Part shown: positions 11,991-23,006 of the stretch, piece after piece
Position numbering within the stretch: position 1 is the first letter of the stretch
Layout: each line of letters begins with the position of its first letter
Assembly: GCA_039619475.1 (NCBI GenBank)
Contig: CM077115.1
Coordinates: 487,155,352 to 487,219,351, forward strand
Direction of reading: 5' to 3'
From: Icerya purchasi
Taxonomy: Eukaryota > Arthropoda > Insecta > Hemiptera > Monophlebidae
Length of the DNA stretch: 64,000 nt
Program-made: the position numbers and the translations under genes
The notes under the pieces: model-generated
Database searches by the model: none
What the model was told of the DNA's origin: nothing
Seen by the model: only the letters and a program-made list of their open reading frames with translations

Positions 11991-12885
11991 CAACAATATA
12001 AAGTTACCATTCAGGCAAAAAAAATCGAATAACAAGAAATCAAAATAATATATATTACATTTATCCTAGAGGGGCAAATCTACGAATTGATAACACAGGT
12101 CATATTCAGTTTTAATTAAATTAACGAGTAATATATATCCCCAGTCATATTTTAAACGAAAACATTATTGGTGTGTGGAAAAAGAGGAAGCAGTGAAGTG
12201 GCTGAAAGAATGGTGCAAAGAATAAAAACCGAGCTACGTCCCGAATTTTTCCATTTTATTTTGCTCAGTTATGCATATCTATTTGATTATATATTTTCTT
12301 CTGTTTTTTCTTCTTTTGTTTGTTTTTGCGTCGTTCATTTTTCGTTACTTTTCTGCTGTACTTCTTAAAGAAGATCATATATATTGAATATATAAACTAT
12401 CTTTATGTATTTATGTATAGTATCTAGAGTGAATGCATGTATGCGCATGTTTTTATATATATATTTACTTAGACATATATTTAATATTAATTCCTTTTCG
12501 ATTTATTAATAAGCATGATGGAATTTTTAATGTGTTCAATTTGAATAAACGGTAATAAGATCGTTAGGCACTCACACAACGAACATACTTGCCCTGTGAA
12601 ATCCACAACTTATTTTAAAATAAAAAAAAAAACGAACGAAAGGCCTTCGAAGTTATTCCTCGTGAAAACCGTTGATCAGATCGAATTCGGAGAGCATTGC
12701 GGCATTTAAATTAAATTTTCCACGATTAAGATCTGTCGATATATTTTTTCATCTTTCTTACAGCAATTGAACACACGGCTCTTTTAACAGCTGCACGCAA
12801 CGGGATTCGTCTCTTTCCGCGTACATAGAAGAAACATACACATGCATCGTACTTGAGCGCAGTTTTCAAAAGATTTGTCAAAAAC
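11991..12885. other. Unassigned AT-rich sequence
   Basis: A 66-codon plus frame at 12168-12368 has no recognisable domain. No repeat boundary is seen before the microsatellite that starts at 12889. Confidence 0.4.
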
Positions 12886-12888
12886 CAT

Positions 12889-12898
12889 TATATATATA

Positions 12899-12958
<60 letters not shown>

Positions 12959-13007
12959 TACATATATATACACATATATACATATATATACATATATACA
13001 TATATAT

Positions 13008-13070
<63 letters not shown>

Positions 13071-13107
13071 TACATATATATACATATATACACACATATA
13101 TATATAT

Positions 13108-13138
<31 letters not shown>

Positions 13139-13180
13139 GATACATATATACATATGTGTATATATATTATTATTATTTTT
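12889..13180. repeat. TA/CATA microsatellite left of the RTE-like LINE
   Basis: About 290 bp of TATATA and TATACACATA repeats, ending in a short ATT run that meets the 3' end of the minus-strand LINE at about 13181. Frames of up to 178 codons across it (Ile-Tyr repeats) are artefacts of the repeat. A matching block lies at the other end of the LINE (16714-16839). Confidence 0.9.
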
Positions 13181-13229
13181 CGACTTTGGCCATCTGAGGA
13201 CCACGGAAATATTACACGAATAACGCCAG

Positions 13230-16200
13230 CTACATTTCGTTCCTCCCCATTTTCTTTCGTTTGTTTGCCCAATATTCTTTCATTTTTTCCGAGTGCGCTT
13301 TCTTCATTTCTTCTGTCCACTTTCGCCCTGTTTTCTTCACTGTGTCCTTCCGGAATCCTTGAAAAGTCTGAACCTTCCGACTGAACTTGTTTCTGTCTTC
13401 AATTTCACTTTCGCTGATCCTCATCTGTTCCAAATCTCTTTTTACTTGTACTATCCACAGTATCCTACATTTCGGATTGTTGTCGATGTAGTCAAAGATT
13501 CTTTTGGTAAGGCGTTCATTATCCATTCTTTTGATGTGACCATAAAAGGCGATTCTTCTTTTCCTAAATGTGTCACTGACCTTTTCTATTATTTCGTATA
13601 CTTCATTATTGCTCCTTAATTTCCAGTACTCATCGTCTCTCCTGGGGCCCAATATTTTCCGGATTATTTTCCTTTCCTTAATTTCCAACTGGTGCATTTC
13701 CTTGTTCGAAGTCATGTTCAGGCATTCAGCTGCGTATAGGCACTGCGGCTTAATAACCGTGTTATAGTGTCTTATTTTGGCATTTCTAGATATTGATTTT
13801 TTATTATACGTGCTTCTTGTTAGCTGAAATGACCTTTCCATTCTATGTATTCGTTCTTGCATCGATCTTTTATCCCCAGCGTTTACTTGGATCGTTTCTC
13901 CTAGGTGTTTAAATTCTTCCACTCTTCTTATCACTCTTCCATGCGTTTTTATTATGTTGGGATCCTTTTTATCACTCGTCATGAATTTGGTTTTCTCGAA
14001 AGATATTTCCAGCCCGACCTTTGCTGCCATCTCACTTAATATTTCAACTTGACGCTTAGCCTCTGCTACACTACCGGCTACCAGTGCAAGGTCATCTGCA
14101 AATGCAAGGCAGTCTATCTGTAGGTTGTTTTTCTTCCGTCAAATCATCACTTTCTTAATTCCTTCCTGCTCCGTGGCTTTTCTCCATTTCCGTATTACCT
14201 TTTCTAAAACGCAATTAAATAGTATGGGCGATAATCCATCACCTTGTCGCACGCCGGTTCTTATTTTAAATGGCTCCGAGTATTCGTTCCGGAATTTGAT
14301 TTTTGATCTTGTGTCCGTTAACGAGTTTATAATCAGTGATCGCAATTTGGTGTCCACTCCGAACTCTTCTAGGATGTTGAATAAAGCTACTCTGTCGACC
14401 GAGTCATAAGCTTTTTTAAAATCTACAAACGTGACTACTATTCTTCTGGCTCTTGATTTTTCGTAGCTTAGTATTAGTTTAAGGTTCAAGATCTGCTCCA
14501 CACACGATCTGCCCTTTCGAAACCCAGCTTGGTACTCACCCAACTGGTTGTCCAGCTGCTCTTCAAGCCTTTTCAGGATAGCTTTCGAGAATATTTTATA
14601 CGTTACTGGCAGGAGTGAAATTCCTCTGTAGTTGTTAACATCTGTTCTTTCCCCTTTTTTGTATATTGGGCATATTAATGCAGTCTTCCAATCCTCAGGT
14701 ATCTTTCCCGTATCCCAAATCTGTAGTATTATTCTGTGTAATTTTTCAACACTTTCTCCTGTTGCCAATTTCCACATCTCCGCAACAATTGCGTCAATAC
14801 CACCCGATTTGTTATTTTTAAGATCTTGAATGATTTGCTCAATCTCGCGGAGATCAGGAGCCTTTGAAACCTCTCTTATCCTTACCTGGTTACCGTCCTC
14901 GAATCTTGTTTCTGGTTCTTTACAATTTAAAAGTTTGTTAAAATAATCTGCCATTATCTCGCAATTTGCCTTATTATTTAACGCTAATTTGCCCGTGTTC
15001 TCCTTAAAGCATAGGGAAGATTACTTATATCCCTCTAAATCCTGTTTGAAGGTTTTGTAGAAAGATCTGGTCTTGTTTCTCTTGAAATCATTTTCTATTT
15101 GGTCCAGTCGTTCTTTTTCATAGTTTCTTTTCACTGTTCTTATAATTTTTGCTGTTTCTTTTCTCTGTGTTTTAAATCTGTCATAATCATCCTGCTGCTT
15201 AGACGAATACCATTTTTGCCAAACTAATTTCCTCAATCGAATGGCTTCTTCGCACTCCTCATTCCACCAAGGATGCCTCTTGTTTTTCTTTATCGGGGCT
15301 ACGCTGAACGCAGCGGCGACAAGTTGTTCTTTAATTTCGTCCCATTCCTCTGAGGCGATCTTTAACTGTTTTTGAAATTCCGTTTTTTTTAATTTCAACG
15401 TTTCGATATCTATGCGTGGAATATTATGTTTTCTCCTGCGATTTCTCAGTTGGGGGATAAATCTCAGTTTTATTGTTGATAGGTAGTGATCAGAGTCTAT
15501 GTTGGCTCCTTTCTTGACCTTGACGTTCATAATTTCTTTTTGATTTTTATGCGAGATGGCCACATGATCTATTTGAAACTCACCCAGGTTGTTATTTGAA
15601 GACTTCCAGGTTTTTTGTTTTCTCGGTAGTTTTTTGAATGCCGTGGACATTATCTTCATATTGAATCCTTCGCATAAATTTATTAAGCGCTCGCCATTCC
15701 TGTTCGTCCTTTTATGAGCTGGGTACTCTCCCACTATTTTCTTATATTTCTTCTCTGGACCTATTTGCGCATTAAAATCACCAAGCAGGATCTTGATATT
15801 CTTCTCAGGAATCTTTGCGATTACATCTTCTAGCGTTTCCCAGAATTTCTCGACTTTTTCTGGATTTTTCCTATTGTCGTCATTTATAGGTGCGTGGCAA
15901 TTTATTAAAGTATATACTTTATTTGCACAATGTAGAGTTAGTGCTGATATGCGTTCGTTCGGCGACTGAAAATCAGACACCGAGTCTAGCACTATATTGC
16001 TCACTAGGAAAGCTGTTCCCAGGTGTGGTATTCCATATCTGGTAGGGTTCACTCCGTTTTTGCCTTTAATGATTCGATAACCTTCTGTTTCTATTATATT
16101 TTCATCTTTATATCTGGTCTCCTGCAGTGCTAAAATTTCGATTTTTTGTTCCTTCATTACTGTAATCAGCTGTTTTAATTTTCCAACTTTAAGGAGTGAG

Positions 16201-16400
16201 TTAATGTTCAGGGTTCCGAAATAATACTTCTTCTTTGTCCTCAATCTCTTCGTCTGTTCATCATATACAGTCCTATTCTTCTTAAAGCATGTTGGTCTGA
16301 GCTCCCCAGAAAATGAACGCTCAGATGCACCATAGATGGTGGAGGATTTCCTTTGCAGGTTACCTCCTGGGGTAGTTAAATGAAGTGTTTTTTCCATCAT
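13230..16400 (-). pseudogene. LINE endonuclease-reverse transcriptase polyprotein, two in-frame stops
   Basis: One reading frame of 1057 codons from the Met at 16400 to the stop at 13230, interrupted only by TAA at 15021-15023 and TGA at 14139-14141. There are no frameshifts. Residues ~58-310 are an apurinic-type endonuclease: LNIN (64-67), LQETRY (E94), LGDFNAQIG (206-214), IDHV (277-280) and SDH (303-305) supply the expected catalytic residues. The RT spans ~483-800, with NNYRGISLL, FVDFKKAYD (~660), GVRQGDGLSP and FADDLAL (~766). The C-terminal end is basic: [20 protein letters not shown]. The protein would nick DNA and copy its own RNA at the nick. Both stops look recent because motifs on either side are intact. 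Domain order and the single ORF fit RTE-like LINEs; clade placement is inference. Confidence 0.88.
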
Positions 16401-16713
16401 GCGTGTAATTTAGAATTAACTTCGGAGGAGATAGTGAAAAAGTTCTGCACTATCTCATGATTAAAACTGAGATTGTAAGTCCCAGAGTGATGTTTCAGCC
16501 GCTCCTAACATGGAGAACCGACGTTGTCGGGAAGCCGCCTCTAACATGAGGTACCGTCGCGCCCTGTGGGATTCGCTTAGTCTGACCACTCTGCTTGAAC
16601 CTGTCCGGCTTGGGAGGCCCTTCTGGCAGAATACACTACCGCCGGCATAGCTTCTTGCGTCCTCGTGGTACACAAGCCCCTCCACTTCGTCAAGGTGGAA
16701 TCCCCCGGAGGGG
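16401..16713 (-). other. 5' leader of the LINE
   Basis: GC-richer than its surroundings and open for much of its length, but with stops before the Met at 16400. On the minus strand it contains two related phrases about 40 bp apart, CATGTTAGAGGCGGCTT and CATGTTAGGAGCGGCTG, an internal duplication. It presumably holds the promoter and untranslated leader. No specific motif is recognised. Confidence 0.55.
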
Positions 16714-16839
<126 letters not shown>

Positions 16840-17928
16840 ATGGCGTTATAGCCATAACTAGGCTGAAAGAAATTCAATAATAAATTATTTTGTAAAGCCG
16901 TAAGGTGGGAATATTTAGAAGGTTAAAAACGGAAAGTATCTATATTCATTAAATAAATTCTAAATACGAGTCGACAGGTAATGCATAAGCCGGGGAATTG
17001 CGGGATGAATTAAAATTAAGAAAGAAACCAGAAACGTGTATTATTAATAGTATTAAAGTCAGAATTAGCGGTAAAAAGGGAATTTCAATGTGTCGCGGAC
17101 AATGACTTGTCAGAATGATAAGAGATCGGGGGAAGCCTGTGCTTCGGCCGAGGGCAGTATCGAAACAGATAACGTTCACGCTTGTTCAAAATCGCGTCAT
17201 CTCGTAAGAGTCGTTATATTATCGTTAATTTTGTTACTTTACGTATGTGCCACGGCTCGTGTTGAAATTAAGCTAGTCAGAGCAAAATAAACTAATAAAA
17301 AAAAAATATATATAATTATTTTAATAACACCGCGAAGAATCTAGTCCAGTCAAAAAACCCTATCACGCGACCTACCATAAAAAAAAAACAACGACGTTGA
17401 TCAAGATCTACCGGAGGCGAATCATCGAAGGAGTACGGGTAGCGGAAACGATCGAAGGACAACATCGTCCGAAGCGGTGAAGATCTTGGAAGCCACAAGG
17501 ATTAAACAGGCCAGATTTTTTATATTACTTAATGTTGTGATTATTTCGGTGTAGATGTGTATATGTATGTTTTAATTTATGTGTGAGTAGTAATTTGTGT
17601 TATTTGTTTCCTGCATTTGTATTTGCGGTTTATTTGTCTTTTTGGTGCAGCTGCATTTCCTCCTCGATTTTGTTTGCGGCAATTTAGAATAAAAAGAATA
17701 ATAATAAAAATAAATAATAATAATTCCGAAACAACCTTATTGAATAAGCGTGGATGTGAGAGGTTCTCGGCCGACTAGGCAATTATTCTAAATTTACGTG
17801 TATCAAAAATAAATAAATAAATAAAAGAAACAAGATGCTAAAAGGAAAAAATTTATCGCAGTTTTATTGGAACAGTTCCGACGGAGCTGCGATAATATAC
17901 ATATATATACATATATATACATATATAT
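16840..17928. other. Unassigned sequence
   Basis: Frames at 17090-17290 (plus) and 17316-17498 (minus) are short and unrecognised. A CATATATA microsatellite at 17896-17928 abuts the next repeat. Confidence 0.4.
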
Positions 17929-18849
17929 ACTAGCTGACCCGGCGAACTTCGTACCGTCCCAGAACCAATAAATATTGTGTTAACTTATCAGCAATCAATA
18001 CTCAAAAAAAATTAAGTTCAATAAATGTACAAAAATCAAAATGAAAAGTATTTTTATTACATTGAAATAAATGTAATTCACGTGGCAGCAAGGCATTATC
18101 CCCCTTAATAACAGAAATCAGTATAAATTTACTTTCAAAAATTAAAATAAACTACTTTTTGGAAACATGCTTTTTCGAGCTATATCATCAGCTAACAACA
18201 CATAGTACACACTCAATTTATATACTTTTTAATAAAGTGTGTACTCTGTGCAGTTAGCTGATGATGAGCTATACACGAAAAAAACCTGTTTCTAAAGTAA
18301 TTTAATTTCTTAAAGTAAATTTATACCCTTTTTTAGGATTTCGTACACATATAATGTACGGAATCCCAATAAGATGGTTCAGAAACGAAAAAAATATTCA
18401 ATTATATAATAGCTCAGAAACGGTTTGACTTATTGGAATCGGATCATAAATTACAATTAAACTTCTCTATCTATGACAATTTACAACTTTAAGCTGACCG
18501 ATTACCCTGGTCGGCAAGAAACCGCCTAGAATATATAATATAGAATTTAGAACGACCTCAAAAATCGCCCTTAAAAAATTCATAACTCATCATCAGATAA
18601 CCGTTTAAAAAAGAAATTCAAAATATAAAACAAAACACAACAGCCCTTTCATAAAATTTAAAAATTACGGTTAAAAAATTATTCAAACTCCCCTTTTGGA
18701 CCAAAAATAGTAAAAAAAAAATGAATTTTCTTCATAATTTTTTTTTTAAATTTTGTATTCTGCTATTCGGGACGGACAGAAATCCAACAAATCAAAAATC
18801 ATAAAAATCGGTCCAGCCATTGATTTAACTAACCCGACTTTGTTTTATA
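17929..18849 (+). mobile_element. Dispersed AT-rich repeat, copy 2, with nested MITE
   Basis: Inverted copy of the repeat at 2933-3642. It starts ACTAGCTGACCCGGCGAACT and ends AACCCGACTTTGTTTTATATA, with AATCGGTCCAGCCATT near the end. It is about 210 bp longer than copy 1 because a foldback element sits inside it (18121-18327). Its right end is where the mariner element begins. Confidence 0.65.
18121..18327. mobile_element. Foldback MITE, about 207 bp
   Basis: The segment is one long imperfect hairpin. GTATAAATTTACTTTC at the left end is complemented by the right end reading AAGTAAATTTATAC. In the middle, GAGCTATATCATCAGCTAAC pairs with GTTAGCTGATGATGAGCTAT, and AGTACACACT pairs with AGTGTGTACT. 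It is absent from the matching position of copy 1 of the host repeat (about 3400-3440), which shows it is an insertion. There is no coding capacity. Confidence 0.65.
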
Positions 18850-19783
18850 TACAATGCCTGTCCCACAGGAAGTGAGAGTAATTTTGGTGTGAGTAGGCAC
18901 CTACTCACAGCGCGTTCGCTCCGGGTACATCTTAAAGCTCATTTAATTATCTATTGAATGCAACAAACCGGGAGTTTCTACCTCCCGGGGGTTCGCCCTG
19001 CAGCATCGATTTTAAAAAAAGTGTTTCGTCGGTGAATTCCCATTTCGCCTAATTCCCAACTCGCCTAATTCCCATTTCGCCTAAATTTAGGGTCGGGTTA
19101 CTCAGGTAATAAAAAAAAGGTCAGACAAACATTCGAATGATTTCGTTTTGGCAACAGCGCGTCATCATTATCGAATTTTAAGCAGACTAAACGCATCATT
19201 TTTTTTTCTATTTGATTCCACTGTTAAGGTTTTTTTTTCTTTCCGAAATACAACAAAAAGGTTTATATGAAAATCAGAAGTGAAAAAATATGGCTAAAAA
19301 TGTTTGATGTAAATATACGCGAAACGACCACTCCGATTAATATTTGCGAGTTATTTTATTGGATGTCCAGTGCTGTATAAATCCCACCCGCCTTATCAGT
19401 CAGTATATAAAAGCCTTATTGATATTTAGTGTGACATGAATATTAAGGTTCGGAGTTGCAGAAAAAATAATAAAAAAGCTAAATTATAATTAGGTGTAGT
19501 TTCAAAGTGTTCGCGTTTATGTAAGAAAAAAGGAATAAAAATCGAATAGAATTAACAATAATAACATGACATCGAATGATTATTACAGCGGTAATTTTAT
19601 TATCGATTATTAAAATTACAATTATAAGTACATACAAAAAGTAAATGTTAAAATTAGGAAAACATAAATAAAGCTCCATTTAGTTCACCCTGCCTTTTTG
19701 CCTTTTCTAGGCTTTTTATCAAAATAACTTCTTCCAGCTCAACGTAGCTCGGTACGCATTTCAAACGCCTATACTGTCAGCAA

Positions 19784-20017
19784 GTGCTCTATTTCCGCTT
19801 CTCGACCACGGGCAACGAAACTAGTTCGCTACCGCTGCGTAGCGGTCAGATCCTTCGATTTTTTAACCGAGAATGCGTTTTTGACAAACAATGCCGCGTT
19901 TGTCCGCTGCCGGGACCTTCCGAGAAATTGAATGATTATTACCAAAATTTTAATATTTTCAAAGATCATAAGAAATGCCAAATCCATCTCAATATGCGGA
20001 AAATCACCGCATACTGA
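19784..20017 (+). CDS. Short unrecognised frame inside the long-TIR element
   Basis: A 77-codon frame with three cysteines (EC-x5-C-x2-C) around residues 30-39 and a second cluster near HKKCQIHLNMRKI. I do not recognise it. It is the least AT-rich part of the element interior and could be a relic exon of a transposase or a chance frame. The opposite strand shows nothing better. Confidence 0.2.
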   Translation: MLYFRFSTTGNETSSLPLRSGQILRFFNRECVFDKQCRVCPLPGPSEKLNDYYQNFNIFKDHKKCQIHLNMRKITAY

Positions 20018-21648
20018 CTGTTTTACGCTATGAGGTCACAATTTGTTCTGGGTTGAGTGTTATGTGTATCAACGTTCTGAAGGAAACTATTCTTCTATCT
20101 TGAATACTTAAATTTTCGCTTGTGAATAAAACAAAAATTTAGAGTCAGGCTAATATATGTAGTAATGGATATATCATTTATAAAAACAAATCGAGCAGGT
20201 AAATAACATATATATATATATCTAATATTTGTATATTGAAATATTTATTGCAAATTACATTTTAAATGAAATGGTATTGAATTAGATTTTGACAATAGAG
20301 AATAAAAAAAATTATCATCCATTAAAAAATTATTTTCGCTTAATTGCTATAAATTTTTATTTTGTACGTCAAAAGTGTATGATAAAATATTTGGTTAATT
20401 GAATAGCGTCTTTTTATATTCTCTTTCTTTTTCCTTTTTGTAATGTTAAATCGTAATCTTTTGGCAATTTATTGAATGAAGCATTTTAAATAGTAAGATA
20501 GAAGGTTATTTCCTTTGCCTTTTTTTGGATTTGCCGAAAAATCTGGCAGACTTAACAGATTATAAAAGAAAGAAGAAAAATATTATAATCTAATTCGATT
20601 GGACACTGGGGAAATAGAAGAAACAAGAGTAAGGAGGACAGTGCCCCTTTATTCCAATCTTCTGCGCTTTGGCCTCCCCACTCCTTGCAGTGCCAAATCC
20701 ATTCTTGCTTTCTCCTCTCTCAATATAGTTCCTTTGTTAGCTTTCTTTATCTCCTCAATTTTTAATCTTTTCCTTATATAATGTACAGTTCTCTAAAACT
20801 TAGCGTATGTTGTTAGTTGACGTGCCCAAAAAATTGAAAAAAAAAAAATTTTTTTTTACTTTGTCAGAGACTAAAAACAAATTTTTTGCGTTTTATTCAT
20901 TTTTTTCGTTCTAATTATTGAAATTACTTGAAAAACATCGTCAGTATAATAAACGTGACTAATTTGAAGAGGAACTTTTCAAAGTCCAACAGCAACCATT
21001 TAGGCTTCTGGAGAAATTATTTATACCTTAAAATTCGATTTTAGAAGCATTTTTAACAACATACGCTAAGTTTTACCGTTTCATCTTGTAGAATGGGGAA
21101 AAAAATCATGACTGTATCTTTTAAAAATTTTTTTATGCGGTGCGACACATCTAAAAATGTAATAACCCTTTATTACAACCAATTTTTCTCCATTTTTTAA
21201 TCAATTGTCCTTATTTTCACTGCTTTCTACAACTAAAAATCTATTGTTAAAGATTATCAAATATAACAAATATACTCGAGGGATAGATATAAGAATATTT
21301 AAAATATACATTTTTTTGATATGGTGCTTTTAAATCTATGCTCATTTATTAATCCCACAAAAGCCATGAACTGACCCCATATAACAGGATCTCCACCTTG
21401 TTTATTCCTTGCTTACTCTTCTTTTTCGGCTGTACACAAAGTTTAATAGTAAATCTAGTAATTTTTCTCGTCGTAATATCCAAATTTTGAAAAATCTCTT
21501 GTAATCGTATACGTTACTGTTGATCATTTATTCAAATCCGAAGCAGTATTTAATTTTTAAATTCTTTCGATTTGCAAATTCAATTTTTTTGAATTAAAGA
21601 AAAATGAAATTAGGTTCAGGAACTTTTGTTAAAAAAAAAGAAACAACT
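20018..21648. other. Interior of the long-TIR element, non-coding
   Basis: AT-rich with frequent stops. A 60-codon frame at 20599-20781 is not recognised. There are no internal repeats other than homopolymer runs. Confidence 0.35.
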
Positions 21649-22371
21649 GTTTTCCTAATTTTAACATTTACTTTTTGTATGTACTTATAATTGTAATTTT
21701 AATAATCGATAATAAAATTACCGCTGTAATAATCATTCGATGTCATGTTATTATTGTTAATTCTATTCGATTTTTATTCCTTTTTTCTTACATAAACGCG
21801 AACACTTTGAAACTACACCTAATTATAATTTAGCTTTTTTATTATTTTTTCTGCAACTCCGAACCTTAATATTCATGTCACACTAAATATCAATAAGGCT
21901 TTTATATACTGACTGATAAGGCGGGTGGGATTTATACAGCACTGGACATCCAATAAAATAACTCGCAAATATTAATCGGAGTGGTCGTTTCGCGTATATT
22001 TACATCAAACATTTTTAGCCATATTTTTTCACTTCTGATTTTCATATAAACCTTTTTGTTGTATTTCGGAAAGAAAAAAAAACCTTAACAGTGGAATCAA
22101 ATAGAAAAAAAAATGATGCGTTTAGTCTGCTTAAAATTCGATAATGATGACGCGCTGTTGCCAAAACGAAATCATTCGTATGTTTGTCTGACCTTTTTTT
22201 TATTACCTGAGTAACCCGACCCTAAATTTAGGCGAAATGGGAATTAGGCGAAATGGTACCAGACCGTTTCGTCGACCGCCACCGTTTGTTTAGACAAAAA
22301 ATTACAACATTTTGGAAGAAACTGTATTTCAAAATTTTTACATAAATTATTACCCATCTTCATCATTCATA

Positions 22372-22654
22372 TTAATCTTCTCGAAATAGGTACCTCTGGG
22401 TAAAGGTCGCTTTAAACTCGCCGACAAGTGTTCTGTTTAAAATGGTCTGTACCGCATTCACGACTTCTTGATCGGTGTCGAATATTTTTCGAAATCGCGC
22501 TATGCTATCGAAATATTGTTGAATTACCGAGTCGAATATCATCAGGATACGCTTCTTCTTTTAATAAATCTAACGTCTCTTTAGCCGTTTTTTGCAACCA
22601 ACAATAATAACGAATCACATACCGCTGTTCTTGCTCGATACCTTTCTTATCCAT
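22372..22654 (-). pseudogene. Mariner transposase remnant
   Basis: From the Met at 22654, 49 codons read to a TAG at 22505-22507. They contain RYVIRYYCWLQKTAKETLDL and NSTIFR, the first helix-turn-helix of mariner transposases, where the next residue is normally the Trp of F-x-W-H. Here that codon is TAG, followed by His. In the next frame a stretch FDTDQEVVNAVQTIL runs to a stop at 22372. It resembles the extreme C-terminus of mariner proteins, which would mean the DDD catalytic core has been deleted between the two; that part is tentative. The protein cannot be functional. Confidence 0.65.
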
Positions 22655-23006
22655 GTTGACAACACAAAACTGCACGTGGTTTTCACAATTTGCGTCTTAC
22701 TCTTTCGACTATAAAACACGTAATAATGCTCGTAGAAACGTCCGGTTTGTTGCATTTGACAACTGATGGAATGACCTTTAGGATTATCTGATTGCGAGAC
22801 CCGTTACGATCCGCTCCGCTTGCAAAAAATTGTAGGGGTTGACAAAACACTTTTTTTTTCAAATCGATGCTGTGGGTGTAGGGGTGAGGTATGAACTTCC
22901 GGTTTATTGCATTCGATAGCTAATTAAATGGGCTTTAAACGCGCTGCGAGTGGTTGCCTACTCACACCAAAGTTACTCTCACTTCCCGTGGGACAGCCAT
23001 TGTATA

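Larger units (their letters stand above)
13181..16713 (-). mobile_element. Near full-length RTE-like LINE
   Basis: The element runs on the minus strand from a GC-rich 5' leader (16401-16713) through one long endonuclease-RT frame to a short 3' end with GGCCAAAGTCGAAA followed by AAT repeats (about 13165-13195). There is no separate gag-like first ORF, as in RTE-type LINEs. TA-rich microsatellite lies on both sides, which suggests insertion into a pre-existing array; alternatively the left block may have grown from the 3' AAT tail. I cannot delimit a target duplication because the flanks are simple repeats. Confidence 0.8.
19032..22265. mobile_element. Long-TIR DNA element, Mutator-like, 3.2 kb
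   Basis: Two near-identical inverted arms, 19032-19664 and 21649-22265 (about 633 and 617 bp). They begin with short repeats of the phrase CCCATTTCGCCTAATT; the left arm has one extra 16-bp copy. GTTTCGTCG occurs immediately outside both ends (19023-19031 and 22266-22274), a perfect 9-bp target duplication. Long TIRs plus a 9-bp duplication are characteristic of Mutator-like elements, but no MULE transposase is recognised in the 2-kb interior, so the class rests on structure. The high arm identity suggests a recent insertion or arm conversion. Confidence 0.72.
18850..23004 (-). mobile_element. Mariner-type element, internally deleted and interrupted
   Basis: The ends read inward are TACAATGCCTGTCCCACAGG on the left and TACAATGGCTGTCCCACGGG on the right. 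Similarity extends for about 170 bp (18850-19022 against ~22835-23004), including GTGAGAGTAA and GTGAGTAGGC. A TA dinucleotide flanks each end, the standard Tc1/mariner target duplication. A remnant of a mariner transposase lies at 22372-22654. The 3.2-kb element at 19032-22265 is inserted in it, so the mariner is older and without that insertion would be about 0.9 kb. Confidence 0.75.

Noticed and set aside
12784..13384. Long frames of Ile-Tyr repeats on both strands
   Set aside because: They are translations of the TA/CATA microsatellite; all frames are open because the repeat lacks stops.
17316..17498. Minus-strand 60-codon frame in a locally GC-richer segment as an exon
   Set aside because: No splice context, domain or repeat relation could be shown.
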